Positions 36,291-44,784 of a DNA stretch of 56,350 nucleotides are shown piece after piece. The stretch is taken from positions 1-56,350 of the forward strand of contig FR893547.1 of NCBI GenBank assembly GCA_000433675.1. Direction: 5' to 3'. The translations under genes and the position numbers were made by a program. Under the pieces are notes generated by a model. That model did no database searches, had not been told where the DNA came from, and was given only the letters and a program-made list of their open reading frames with translations. This DNA comes from Clostridium sp. CAG:433. GTDB lineage: Bacteria > Bacillota_I > Bacilli_A > RF39 > UBA660. Positions within the stretch are counted from its first letter, which is position 1. Every line of letters starts with the position of its first letter.

Positions 36291-38637
36291 TGAAGAAAAT
36301 AACAATAGACCTCCAAGAAGAGGACCAGGTCATGGTCCAGGAGCAATAGAAAAACCAAAAGATTTTAAAACATCAATATCAAAGTTATTTAAAAGCCTTG
36401 GTTCATTTAAAATCTTTATCTTAGTTGCGTTAATTTTAGCGATGGGAGGAGCAATCTTATCACTTAGCGCACCAAATAAATTATCAGATTTAACAGATGA
36501 AATTCAAAAAGGAATTGTACTTAATACATCAAATTTAAAGAAATTAACAAATGATATAACAGATGAACTTAAAAGCGATGACTTAAAAAATAGATATAGT
36601 GAAATACTAAATATAAAAATGGATAATGAAACAATTACAAAAATAATGTCATCAGATGATGTAAGTATGAATGATAAATTAAGTTTTCAAAATAGTATCC
36701 AAAATATGAACAAAGAAAATATGATGAGTACTTTATTAGAATTACCTGATAGTATTCAAAATATCATTTTAGAAAATACAGAATATAAAGGTGAAGTAAT
36801 AAGTACTGATGATAAAAGAAAATTACTTTCAATGATGACTAGTGGAATAAATGAAAATTCATTAAATGACATTCCAAATTCAATAAAAAAAGTTTTATTA
36901 AGTGATAGTAAAATATCAGGGCAAACAATTACTTCAGAAGAAAAATTTGAATTTTTAGAAAAAATGAGTGGTCTTGATAGTGATAAGGATGTAAAGAAAA
37001 TATATTCTAAAGTTGATGAACTTCCTAAGAGTATAAAAACTATATTAAGTCCAAAAATGAATATGGATAAAATAAAAAGCATTTCACTTTTCCTTGTTAT
37101 ACTTTATGTATTAAGTGCTTTATTTACATTTATTCAATCTATATTAATGACTGATGTTGCGAACAAATTTGCAAAGAAATTAAGAAGTAATATATCTAAA
37201 AAGATAAACAAATTACCACTTAAATATTTCGATAGAAATTTATCTGGTGATATATTATCTAGAGTAACAAACGATGTTGATACAATTGCTCAAAGTATGA
37301 ACCAATCACTTGCGTCATTAGTAAGTTCAGTTACACTTTTTATAGGTTCTATAATAATGATGTTCTATACAAACTATATAATGGCCTTAACTGCAATATT
37401 ATCTAGTTTGATTGGTTTTGTATTTATGATAAAAATACTTTCAAAATCACAAAAATATTTTACCGCAAGACAAGTTGAACTTGGTAAATTAAATGGTCAT
37501 ATTGAAGAAATATATTCTGGACTTAATGTTGTTAAAGTATACAATGGTAAAAAAGAATCAGATAAAAAATTCGATGAACTAAATAAAAGTGTTTATGAAT
37601 GCAATAGAAAAAGTCAATTCTTATCAGGATTAATGATGCCTATTATGAACTTTATTGGTAACTTTGGTTATGTTGCTGTATGTATAGTTGGGGCATTATT
37701 AGTATCAAAAGATATGATTACATTTGGTGTAATAATCGCATTTATCACATATGTAAGATTATTCACAAATCCACTTTCTCAAATTGCTCAAGGACTTACT
37801 TCACTTCAATCAACTGCGGCTGCATCAGAGAGAGTATTTGAATTTTTAGAAGAACCAGAACTTGAAAAAGAAAATGTGACTAAAACTTTAGATAAGGCTA
37901 AAACAAAAGGTGAGGTAGAATTTAACCATGTTAAATTTGGCTATGATTCTGACAAGATAATTATTAAGGATTTTAATGCAAAAATAAAACCTGGACAAAA
38001 GGTCGCAATAGTTGGACCTACTGGTGCAGGTAAAACAACTATGGTAAATTTACTTATGAGATTTTATGAAATAAATAGTGGTGACATAAAGATTGATGGA
38101 GTAAGCATAAAAGATTTATCTAGAGAAAATATACACGATTTATTTACTATGGTACTTCAAGATACTTGGCTTTTTAATGGTACTGTAAAAGAAAATATAG
38201 TATATAATAACGAAAATGTAACTGATGAAGAAGTTATTGATGTATGTAAAAAAGTTGGAGTACATCACTTTATTAAAACACTTCCAAATGGTTATGATTC
38301 TGTTTTATCTGATATTGATAGTGTTTCATCAGGGCAAAGACAACTTCTAACAATTGCAAGAGGTATGATAGATCATAAACCATTATTAATACTTGATGAA
38401 GCAACAAGTAATGTTGATACAAGGACAGAAGAACTTGTTCAAAAAGCAATGGATAAATTATCAGAAGGTAAAACATCGTTCATAATCGCACATAGATTAT
38501 CAACAATAAAGAATGCTGATTTAATTCTTGTTATGAAAGATGGTAATATAATTGAACAAGGAAACCATGATGAATTAATTAGAGAAAATGGATTTTATGC
38601 AAATCTATATAATTCACAGTTTGATAATGGTGAGTAA
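36283..38637 (+). CDS. ABC multidrug exporter half, catalytic, with large outside insertion (BmrD/LmrD type)
   Basis: 784 residues. A Pro/Gly/Arg-rich N-terminus (RPPRRGPGHGPG) and the first helix (about 42-60) precede a ~200-residue hydrophilic insertion (about 65-265), where most exporters have a short loop. The remaining helices and a canonical ATPase follow: Walker A GPTGAGKTT, signature SSGQRQL, Walker B LLILDEATSNVD with the catalytic Glu. The insertion contains at least three similar units with the motif LP-SI--IL. The ATG at 36283 overlaps the upstream stop by eight bases and has AAGGAGG, so I prefer it to the ATG at 36229. Confidence 0.9.
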   Translation: MNNEENNNRPPRRGPGHGPGAIEKPKDFKTSISKLFKSLGSFKIFILVALILAMGGAILSLSAPNKLSDLTDEIQKGIVLNTSNLKKLTNDITDELKSDDLKNRYSEILNIKMDNETITKIMSSDDVSMNDKLSFQNSIQNMNKENMMSTLLELPDSIQNIILENTEYKGEVISTDDKRKLLSMMTSGINENSLNDIPNSIKKVLLSDSKISGQTITSEEKFEFLEKMSGLDSDKDVKKIYSKVDELPKSIKTILSPKMNMDKIKSISLFLVILYVLSALFTFIQSILMTDVANKFAKKLRSNISKKINKLPLKYFDRNLSGDILSRVTNDVDTIAQSMNQSLASLVSSVTLFIGSIIMMFYTNYIMALTAILSSLIGFVFMIKILSKSQKYFTARQVELGKLNGHIEEIYSGLNVVKVYNGKKESDKKFDELNKSVYECNRKSQFLSGLMMPIMNFIGNFGYVAVCIVGALLVSKDMITFGVIIAFITYVRLFTNPLSQIAQGLTSLQSTAAASERVFEFLEEPELEKENVTKTLDKAKTKGEVEFNHVKFGYDSDKIIIKDFNAKIKPGQKVAIVGPTGAGKTTMVNLLMRFYEINSGDIKIDGVSIKDLSRENIHDLFTMVLQDTWLFNGTVKENIVYNNENVTDEEVIDVCKKVGVHHFIKTLPNGYDSVLSDIDSVSSGQRQLLTIARGMIDHKPLLILDEATSNVDTRTEELVQKAMDKLSEGKTSFIIAHRLSTIKNADLILVMKDGNIIEQGNHDELIRENGFYANLYNSQFDNGE

Positions 38638-38643
38638 AAAAAT

Positions 38644-38708
38644 AAAAGAACTATTTTGAAAGTGATAATACTTTGCTTATATTTCACTTCTAACAGTTCT
38701 TTTTTTTC
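38644..38708 (+). terminator. Terminator of the exporter operon
   Basis: AGAACT (38647-38652) pairs with AGTTCT (38695-38700). An inner stem GAAAGTGA/TCACTTC is possible. Long T-tract. Confidence 0.75.
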
Positions 38709-38750
38709 TGTGTAAATAATGATATAATATTTCTTAAGGATGTGGTATTC

Positions 38751-39470
38751 TTGGATTTGAATAAAAAAGTGGTTTTTGTAACTGGTTCGTCTATTGGACT
38801 TGGAAAAGGTTTAGTAGAGGAGTTATCAAAAAATGGATGTAATGTAGTAATTGGATATAATAATAGCAAGGAAAAGGCTGAGTGCCTAAAAAAATATATA
38901 GAAGAAAAATACAATGTAAAAGCATTAAGTGTTAAATGTGACGTAACAGATGAAGATTCTATAAAACATGCAATAAGTTATATTGTGGATAACTTTGGTA
39001 AGATAGATATTATTATAAATAATGCTGCTTATGCACAGGATAATTATATTTATAATAAAACAAAAGAAGAATTTATGAAAGTACTTGAAACAAATTTGGT
39101 TGGGCCTTTTCTTGTTTCAAAATATGCATATAAATATATGAATGATGGCATGATTGTTAATATCTCATCAAAAGATGCTGTTAGTACATATAATGATATA
39201 AGTATGGATTATTGTGCGAGTAAGGCGGGACTTAATTCATTAACTAAAACATTATCTCTTGCATTAAAAAATGTAAAGGTAATTTCAGTTATGCCTGGGT
39301 GGATTGATACAGAAAGCATAAGGGAGATGAATCCAGAATTTTTAGATAGTGAACTTAAAAGAATTGGTCAAGAAAAATTATTCACAGTAGAAGATGTATC
39401 AAAACAAATAATTAATATTATAAAAGATGAACAGATTAAAAGTGGTATGATAATAGAGTTGGAGGATTAG
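38751..39470 (+). CDS. Short-chain dehydrogenase/reductase, FabG-like
   Basis: 239 residues with a full SDR Rossmann fold: TGSSIGLGKG cofactor loop, NNAAYA, catalytic Ser (VNISSKD) and YCASK (Tyr-x3-Lys). Closest in form to 3-oxoacyl-ACP reductases, though a different carbonyl substrate is possible. The start is not obvious: I prefer TTG at 38751, ten bases after AAGGA, giving MDLNKKVVFVTG. The GTG at 38742 is too close to the ribosome site. A TATAAT at 38723-38728 is the likely -10. One base separates it from the next gene. Confidence 0.82.
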   Translation: MDLNKKVVFVTGSSIGLGKGLVEELSKNGCNVVIGYNNSKEKAECLKKYIEEKYNVKALSVKCDVTDEDSIKHAISYIVDNFGKIDIIINNAAYAQDNYIYNKTKEEFMKVLETNLVGPFLVSKYAYKYMNDGMIVNISSKDAVSTYNDISMDYCASKAGLNSLTKTLSLALKNVKVISVMPGWIDTESIREMNPEFLDSELKRIGQEKLFTVEDVSKQIINIIKDEQIKSGMIIELED

Positions 39471-39471
39471 T

Positions 39472-40701
39472 ATGGACGAAAAAATAATAAAATTAGTAAA
39501 TGATTCAGAGAAAGAATTAGATAAAGAGTTTAAAAAAATAGATGAAATTTGTGAATATAATAGCTTAAAAGTTTTAAATGCTTTTTGGAACAATAAATTA
39601 TCAGAAGCACATTTTTCACAAACAACAGGTTATGGATATGATGATATTGGTAGAGATGTAATAGAAAAGATATATGCTGAAATTTTTGGAGCAGAGGATG
39701 CTCTTGTTAGAAGTCAATTTATATCGGGTTCACATGCTCTTACAGTTGCTTTATTTGCGTATTTAAGACCAGGTGACACAATGCTTAGTATAAGTGGACT
39801 TCCTTATGATACACTTCATGAAGTTATAGGTATTGTTCCAAATGATAGCTCATTAAAATCATTTGGTGTAAATTATGAACAAATCGATTTAATTAATGAT
39901 GATTTTGATTATGAAAAAATAGAAGAAAGATTAAACAAATCAAAAATAAAGTTAATTGAAATACAAAGATCAAAGGGATATTCTACAAGAAAAAGTATAT
40001 CAAATTCAAAAATAAAAAAAGTAGTAGATTTAATTAGAAAGTATGATAAAGATGTAATTATCATGGTTGATAATTGTTACTGTGAGTTTGTAGACAAAGT
40101 TTCACCAATTGAAATGGGTGCGGATATAATAGTTGGTTCACTTATAAAGAATTTAGGTGGAGGAATTGCTCCTAATGGTGCTTATATCGTTGGTAAAAAA
40201 AGATTAGTAGATTTAGCGGGTGAAAGATTAACGCTTCCAGGTGAAGGTAGGGAAGTAGGTCCAACCCTTGGTATTAATAAACAAATTTTAGAGGGGTTAT
40301 TTTTCTCGCCAAGTGTAGTTGCATCAGCACTTAAAACTGCGGTGCTTGCAAGTAAAGTATTAGAAGAATTAGGATATAAAGTAGAACCAAGATATAATGA
40401 TGAAAGAGCAGATATTGTTCAAAATATTGAATTTGGAAAAGAAGAAGATTTAATTAAGTATTGTCAAGGTATTCAAATGGCATCACCAGTAGATTCATTT
40501 GCTATTCCTATGCCATGGGATATGCCTGGGTATGAAGATAAAGTAATAATGGCGGCTGGTACATTTACACAAGGTTCCTCAATAGAACTTTCTTGTGATG
40601 GACCAATTAGAAAACCGTATATTGCATATATGCAAGGATCTTTAACTTATGAATATGGTAAAATTGCTATAATAAAAGCTGTATCTAATTTGACAAAATA
40701 A
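39472..40701 (+). CDS. PLP-dependent Met gamma-lyase-like protein (aluminium-resistance family, YnbB type)
   Basis: 409 residues matching the PF06838 family of fold-type I PLP enzymes. Visible are QTTGYGYDDIGRD, the cofactor region FISGSHALTVALF, MVDNCYCEFVD (Asp for the PLP ring nitrogen) and the Schiff-base lysine in SLIKNLGGG. Members are annotated as methionine gamma-lyase-like or aluminium-resistance proteins; the true reaction is not established. It is translationally coupled to the SDR gene (TAG, one base, ATG). Its last codons contain the -35 box of the next promoter. Confidence 0.85.
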   Translation: MDEKIIKLVNDSEKELDKEFKKIDEICEYNSLKVLNAFWNNKLSEAHFSQTTGYGYDDIGRDVIEKIYAEIFGAEDALVRSQFISGSHALTVALFAYLRPGDTMLSISGLPYDTLHEVIGIVPNDSSLKSFGVNYEQIDLINDDFDYEKIEERLNKSKIKLIEIQRSKGYSTRKSISNSKIKKVVDLIRKYDKDVIIMVDNCYCEFVDKVSPIEMGADIIVGSLIKNLGGGIAPNGAYIVGKKRLVDLAGERLTLPGEGREVGPTLGINKQILEGLFFSPSVVASALKTAVLASKVLEELGYKVEPRYNDERADIVQNIEFGKEEDLIKYCQGIQMASPVDSFAIPMPWDMPGYEDKVIMAAGTFTQGSSIELSCDGPIRKPYIAYMQGSLTYEYGKIAIIKAVSNLTK

Positions 40702-40718
40702 GCAATATAATCTATACT
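40690..40718 (+). promoter_or_regulatory. Consensus promoter starting inside the upstream gene
   Basis: TTGACA (40690-40695), 17-nt spacer, TATACT (40713-40718). The -35 box overlaps the last codons of the PLP-enzyme gene. Confidence 0.8.
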
Positions 40719-40754
40719 AGCCAGTTAGTTGATGTTTTTAAAGGGGGAATTAAT

Positions 40755-41219
40755 ATGAATTATAATAAAGAAATGAGAAAAAGCATAAATAGGTTAAATG
40801 AGAATTTAAAAAATAATTTTGGACCAAATTTATATAAAGATGGAGCATTTTGTATAAAAGCAAAAGGTTCTTTAGATACTGATGAAGGTAAAATTGCTAA
40901 AGTCCTTGATACAATGCTTAAAATTACTGCATATAATGATTTATATTCAAAATATGCATTGATGGAAAAATGTAATACATTATCTGATTTTGATGGTGAA
41001 GTATTTGAAATGTTAAAAAATATATCATCTTTTGACGAATTTAACGATAAAATTTCCTCTTCAAAAGAATTATTTTCTTTAGCAATGAAAGAAATGATAG
41101 AATTTAATAAATCTAGTGCCTTTCATAAAATTCTTAGAAGAAAATGTCTAAGTGAAAATGATATTGATAATATTAAAAGAATAAATACTTTATTTGATTC
41201 TGATTTAGAATTACAATAA
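40755..41219 (+). CDS. Unknown helical protein, first of a three-gene run
   Basis: 154 residues, soluble, no signal or membrane helix, mostly helical by composition. It has a very strong AAGGGGG ribosome site and its own consensus promoter, so it is clearly expressed. I recognise no family. The next frame (+2 relative) stays open from about 41206 through the join to 41263, so this and the following gene could be parts of one gene split by a frameshift. Confidence 0.75.
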   Translation: MNYNKEMRKSINRLNENLKNNFGPNLYKDGAFCIKAKGSLDTDEGKIAKVLDTMLKITAYNDLYSKYALMEKCNTLSDFDGEVFEMLKNISSFDEFNDKISSSKELFSLAMKEMIEFNKSSAFHKILRRKCLSENDIDNIKRINTLFDSDLELQ

Positions 41220-41262
41220 AGATGTAGATGCGAAATATATTGGTAAAAAGGTATTATCTTGC

Positions 41263-41658
41263 ATGAATTCTAGATATCCTATAGTAGATTTATTAAATGA
41301 ATCTGCAATATTCTTACATACACTTTTATTAGTTGATAAAAAATCTGCTGAAAAAATTATTTTAGAAATGATTAAAAATAGTGTTTTAGTGGTAAATTAT
41401 ATGGAAAAGACAAATGAATTTTATAAAGATGAATTCTTAGCTATGGGAGTAGAATGTGATAATTATGATTTAGGATACATAAAAAAGTATTTGGAAAATC
41501 ATGATATCAATAAATTACCTTACGATTTAATTTATCAGATAAATGCTAACAATGTGATTTTTAATATATTAAAAAATGAAATTTGTAATATAAGTGTATC
41601 AGAGGATAAAGGAAAAATACTTGATTCTGTGAAAAAGTATGAATTAAAGGATAAATAA
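41263..41658 (+). CDS. Unknown helical protein, second of the run
   Basis: 131 residues with a hydrophobic helical patch (ESAIFLHTLLLVDKK) but no clear membrane segment. The ATG at 41263 has only a distant AAAAGGT site. In-frame sequence upstream is open without stop back to 41206 (reading ...DAKYIGKKVLSCM), inside the end of the preceding gene. Either it starts at 41263, or it is the distal half of a frameshifted longer gene. Unrecognised family. Confidence 0.65.
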   Translation: MNSRYPIVDLLNESAIFLHTLLLVDKKSAEKIILEMIKNSVLVVNYMEKTNEFYKDEFLAMGVECDNYDLGYIKKYLENHDINKLPYDLIYQINANNVIFNILKNEICNISVSEDKGKILDSVKKYELKDK

Positions 41659-41659
41659 T

Positions 41660-41926
41660 ATGTATAGTGATGAAGAAATAAATGAAATTGCAACAAAAGC
41701 GATTTATGATAATAAACTTAATAAAATAAGTGATAATTTATATTTATCGAATAGACAGATAGAAATTTTAAAAAGATATGAAATTGATTATAAAAAATTT
41801 AATGATATAAAGTCTTTAATGTACGAAGTAGAAACAGCACTTGAAGAAGTTTATGATGCGGATGACTTACAAGCACTTTCAATTGAACTTTCTGAATTTA
41901 ATTATTATCATAATACAAATAAATAG
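41660..41926 (+). CDS. Unknown small acidic protein, third of the run
   Basis: 88 residues, soluble and acidic, ending in a helical region (EVETALEEVYDADDLQALS). The ATG comes one base after the preceding stop; AAGG lies in the end of that gene. It closes the run promoted from 40690. No recognised family. The three genes together, all small and helical with no homologue I know, look like a lineage-specific set. Confidence 0.65.
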   Translation: MYSDEEINEIATKAIYDNKLNKISDNLYLSNRQIEILKRYEIDYKKFNDIKSLMYEVETALEEVYDADDLQALSIELSEFNYYHNTNK

Positions 41927-41946
41927 GAATTAATTTCCTTTTTTTA
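41924..41946. terminator. Short convergent terminator
   Basis: AGGAA/TTCCT hairpin with a T-tract on the plus strand, between convergent genes. The stem is short. Confidence 0.5.
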
Positions 41947-42211
41947 TTTCGTCAATTTCTTTTTGCAGAGCATCCATCATTTTTTGCATCATAACTATTG
42001 TTTGTTCACTATCATTTTTAGTATTATTAAGGCCACGCTCTTGCATAACTTGCTTATAAAAAGCATTTGTACAAAGAATTTGTGCGACAAGCATAAGCCA
42101 GTTTCCAAGTGCATTTTGTTCGTTTGCTGTTGTATCATCTATTAATAAATAACCAACTGCAACAGCGCTTAATGAAAATAATTTTGGTGGTATGTTTGGT
42201 ATTAAATTCAT
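41930..42211 (-). CDS. Small membrane protein, unknown
   Basis: 93 residues. Two hydrophobic stretches (PPKLFSLSAVAVGYLLI, about residues 7-23, and WLMLVAQILCTNAF, about 39-53), then a charged coiled-coil tail (MMQKMMDALQKEIDEI). I start it at the ATG at 42211, which has AGGAG eight bases upstream; the ATG at 42226 lies upstream of that ribosome site. It resembles small conserved proteins of gut Bacillota that carry an IPPK-F motif, but I cannot name the family. Confidence 0.7.
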   Translation of the reverse strand: MNLIPNIPPKLFSLSAVAVGYLLIDDTTANEQNALGNWLMLVAQILCTNAFYKQVMQERGLNNTKNDSEQTIVMMQKMMDALQKEIDEIKKGN

Positions 42212-42352
42212 AGTAAAACTCCTCATTAAATTGTATGAAATGTGATTGATATTCTTTATAAAATATAATTCATAAATTTAAAAAAGTTATTAGTGTATAT
42301 TTTTTAGTAATTTGTGATTATACTAGTAAAAAAAATAAAAATGTTGTATTAT

Positions 42353-42358
42353 TATAAT
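42353..42358 (+). promoter_or_regulatory. -10 element (TATAAT)
   Basis: TATAAT overlapping the first in-frame ATG (42357), so translation must start downstream at 42378. No clear -35 box. Confidence 0.5.
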
Positions 42359-42377
42359 GATGGAAGGAGTTAATTGT

Positions 42378-43001
42378 ATGGATGAGAAAAAATATTTAAA
42401 TGAAGAGAAATATCAAAAAACTGAGAAAGGTATTACTGTATTTGCAATATTAATTTTAGTAGTTGGTTTATTTATAGGTGGTTTTTTAATATATCGTGGT
42501 ATTGCAAAGCCAGCGACTTCTAAAGTTGATGTTTTGGAAAAAAATCTTGAAGAAAAAAGAAATGAACTTATAAGCAAGGGAATAGAGTATGATAAAAGTT
42601 CAAAATATACTGATGGTGAAAAATATGATTTATATATTATAACTAATGCACTTGATCCTATTTTTTCAAATTGCGAATTTGCTGAATATAAAAATAATTC
42701 TATAACTAAAGATTATTGTGCTGCTAAAAATAGTATAAGCGAATTTTCAAATAGAACTTCAATCATGTTTGGTGCATTTATTTGTATTGCAACATTTATG
42801 ATTTTTGTTTCAGTCCTTACTTTTGCAAAAAGAAGACATATTCTTGCATTTACAACACAACAAACTATGCCTGTTGCTAAAGAAAGCATTGATGAAATGG
42901 CACCAACTATTGGAAATGCAGCTGGTTCTATTGCAAAAGATATTACAAAGGGTATTAAAAATGGCTTAGAAGATAAAAATGATGACAATTACAGATCGTA
43001 A
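42378..43001 (+). CDS. Two-helix membrane protein, unknown
   Basis: 207 residues: cytoplasmic N-terminus, helix at about 19-40 (VFAILILVVGLFIGGFLIYRG), an outside domain of ~95 residues with a pair of cysteines (SNCEF and DYCAA) that could form a disulfide, a second helix at about 133-155, and a cytosolic tail. ATG at 42378 has GGAAGGAG upstream. No family recognised. It ends in its own terminator and is not linked to rny. Confidence 0.72.
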   Translation: MDEKKYLNEEKYQKTEKGITVFAILILVVGLFIGGFLIYRGIAKPATSKVDVLEKNLEEKRNELISKGIEYDKSSKYTDGEKYDLYIITNALDPIFSNCEFAEYKNNSITKDYCAAKNSISEFSNRTSIMFGAFICIATFMIFVSVLTFAKRRHILAFTTQQTMPVAKESIDEMAPTIGNAAGSIAKDITKGIKNGLEDKNDDNYRS

Positions 43002-43011
43002 TTGTTTTTCT
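42985..43011 (+). terminator. Rho-independent terminator
   Basis: ACAATTAC (42985-42992) pairs with GTAATTGT (42998-43005) across the stop, then Ts. Confidence 0.8.
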
Positions 43012-43106
43012 TTTATTGAACTCTAAAAACATATTTGTATAATTCTTATTGGTTGTAATTTGTTCTAAAAATATAAATAATTATTTTTGTTAAAAAATTA
43101 TCGCTA

Positions 43107-43135
43107 TTGACTTTATTTGAAATAAACTTTATACT
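43107..43135 (+). promoter_or_regulatory. Sigma-A promoter of rny
   Basis: TTGACT (43107-43112), 17-nt spacer, TATACT (43130-43135). The 5' leader is about 55 nt. Confidence 0.85.
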
Positions 43136-43195
43136 AAAAGTATATATAGATTAAATAATATTAATATATATAAATTAAAATCATGGAGGGAAAAT

Positions 43196-44737
43196 ATGGA
43201 AAAATTATTATTTTCTACTCTTGGATTGATTTTTGGCGCACTACTAACAATATTTGGTGCAGTACTTATAATGAAGTCAAAAGAAAAGAAATCTGATAAT
43301 ATAATTGAAAAGGCAAAAAAAGAAGCAGAAAAATTAAAAAGAGATACTATCTTAGAAATAAAAGAAGAACAATATAAATTAAAACAAGACGTAGATAGAG
43401 AAGTTAAAGAGAAAAAACTTGAAGTAAAAGATTTAGAGGATAGATTACAACAAAGAGAAAATAGTATAGATAGAAGAGATCAAATTCTTCAAGATAGAGA
43501 AAATTTATTATCAGAAAAAGAAAACAATTTAGTACAAAGACAAAAGGATATTCAGGCGTTAGAAGAGAAAACTGATGGGGTTTTAAAAGAGCAACTTGAA
43601 AAACTAGAAAAGATTTCTGGATTTTCTAAAGAAGAAGCAAGAAAAATGGTCATGAAACATGTTGAAGAATCAATGACTAAGGAAATTGCAGCATATATAA
43701 AAGACAAAGAAGCAGAAGCAAAACTTGACGTTGATAAAAAGGCCAAAAATTTATTAACACTTGCAATGCAAAAATATGCGTCAGATGTTACAAATGAGGC
43801 TACAATATCAGTAATTAATTTACCAAATGATGATATGAAAGGTAGAATTATTGGTAGAGAAGGAAGAAATATAAGAACAATTGAAGCCGTAACAGGTGTT
43901 GATTTAATTATTGATGATACACCAGAAACAATAGTACTTTCTAGTTTTGATCCACTTAGAAGAGAGATTGCAAAGGTTACAATTGAAAATTTAATAAAGG
44001 ATGGAAGAATACATCCAGGTAGAATTGAAGAAGTATATGATAAGACATGTAAAGAAATAAATGCAAAAATCATTGAAAAAGGTGAGGAAGCAATATTTGG
44101 ACTTGGAATATCTAAAATTGATCCTGAATTAGTTGAAATTATAGGTAAATTACATTTTAGAACAAGTTATGGTCAAAATGCGTTACAACATTCTATTGAA
44201 GTTGCTAATTTAGCAGGACTTTTAGCTGCAGAAGTTGGGGAAAACGTTTCACTTGCTAAGAGAGCAGGGTTACTTCATGATATTGGTAAGGCAATCGATT
44301 TTGAGGCTGAGGGAAGCCATGTAGAAATTGGGGAAAAGATTGCAAGAAAATATGACGAAGATGAAGTTGTAATAAATGCGATTGCATCACACCATGGTGA
44401 TACTCCTGCAACAAGTGTTATTTCTTCATTAGTTGCAATTGCAGATACAATTAGTGCATCAAGACCTGGTGCTAGAAATGATTCTTTAGAAAATTATGTA
44501 AAGAGATTGCAACAATTAGAAGAAATTGCAAATTCATTTGATGGTGTAGAAAAATCATTTGCAATGCAGGCTGGAAGAGATTTAAGAGTTATTGTAAAAC
44601 CTGAAGAGATGGATGAATTAACATCTATTAAGGTTGCACGTGATATTAAAGATAGAATTGAAAATGAAATGCAATATCCTGGTACAATAAGAATAACTGT
44701 AATAAGAGAAACAAGAGCAATAGAAGAAGCAAGATAA
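43196..44737 (+). CDS. rny: Ribonuclease Y
   Basis: 513 residues with the full RNase Y order: N-terminal membrane helix (about 4-24), long charged coiled coil (about 30-175), KH domain (RIIGREGRNIRTIEAVTG region, about 215-280) and HD domain with LLHDIGKAID as the metal-binding His-Asp and SHHGDTPATS. This endonuclease starts mRNA decay at the membrane and anchors the Gram-positive degradosome. GGAGGG ribosome site, own promoter and terminator. Confidence 0.97.
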   Translation: MEKLLFSTLGLIFGALLTIFGAVLIMKSKEKKSDNIIEKAKKEAEKLKRDTILEIKEEQYKLKQDVDREVKEKKLEVKDLEDRLQQRENSIDRRDQILQDRENLLSEKENNLVQRQKDIQALEEKTDGVLKEQLEKLEKISGFSKEEARKMVMKHVEESMTKEIAAYIKDKEAEAKLDVDKKAKNLLTLAMQKYASDVTNEATISVINLPNDDMKGRIIGREGRNIRTIEAVTGVDLIIDDTPETIVLSSFDPLRREIAKVTIENLIKDGRIHPGRIEEVYDKTCKEINAKIIEKGEEAIFGLGISKIDPELVEIIGKLHFRTSYGQNALQHSIEVANLAGLLAAEVGENVSLAKRAGLLHDIGKAIDFEAEGSHVEIGEKIARKYDEDEVVINAIASHHGDTPATSVISSLVAIADTISASRPGARNDSLENYVKRLQQLEEIANSFDGVEKSFAMQAGRDLRVIVKPEEMDELTSIKVARDIKDRIENEMQYPGTIRITVIRETRAIEEAR

Positions 44738-44751
44738 TGCTTCTTTTTTTG
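44725..44751 (+). terminator. Terminator of rny
   Basis: AGAAGC (44725-44730) pairs with GCTTCT (44739-44744) around the stop codon, then Ts. Confidence 0.8.
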
Positions 44752-44784
44752 TGTATTTAATCATATATTTATGTAGGTGAAAGT

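Noticed and set aside
43552..44073. 173-codon minus-strand frame inside rny
   Set aside because: Antisense shadow of a highly conserved gene.
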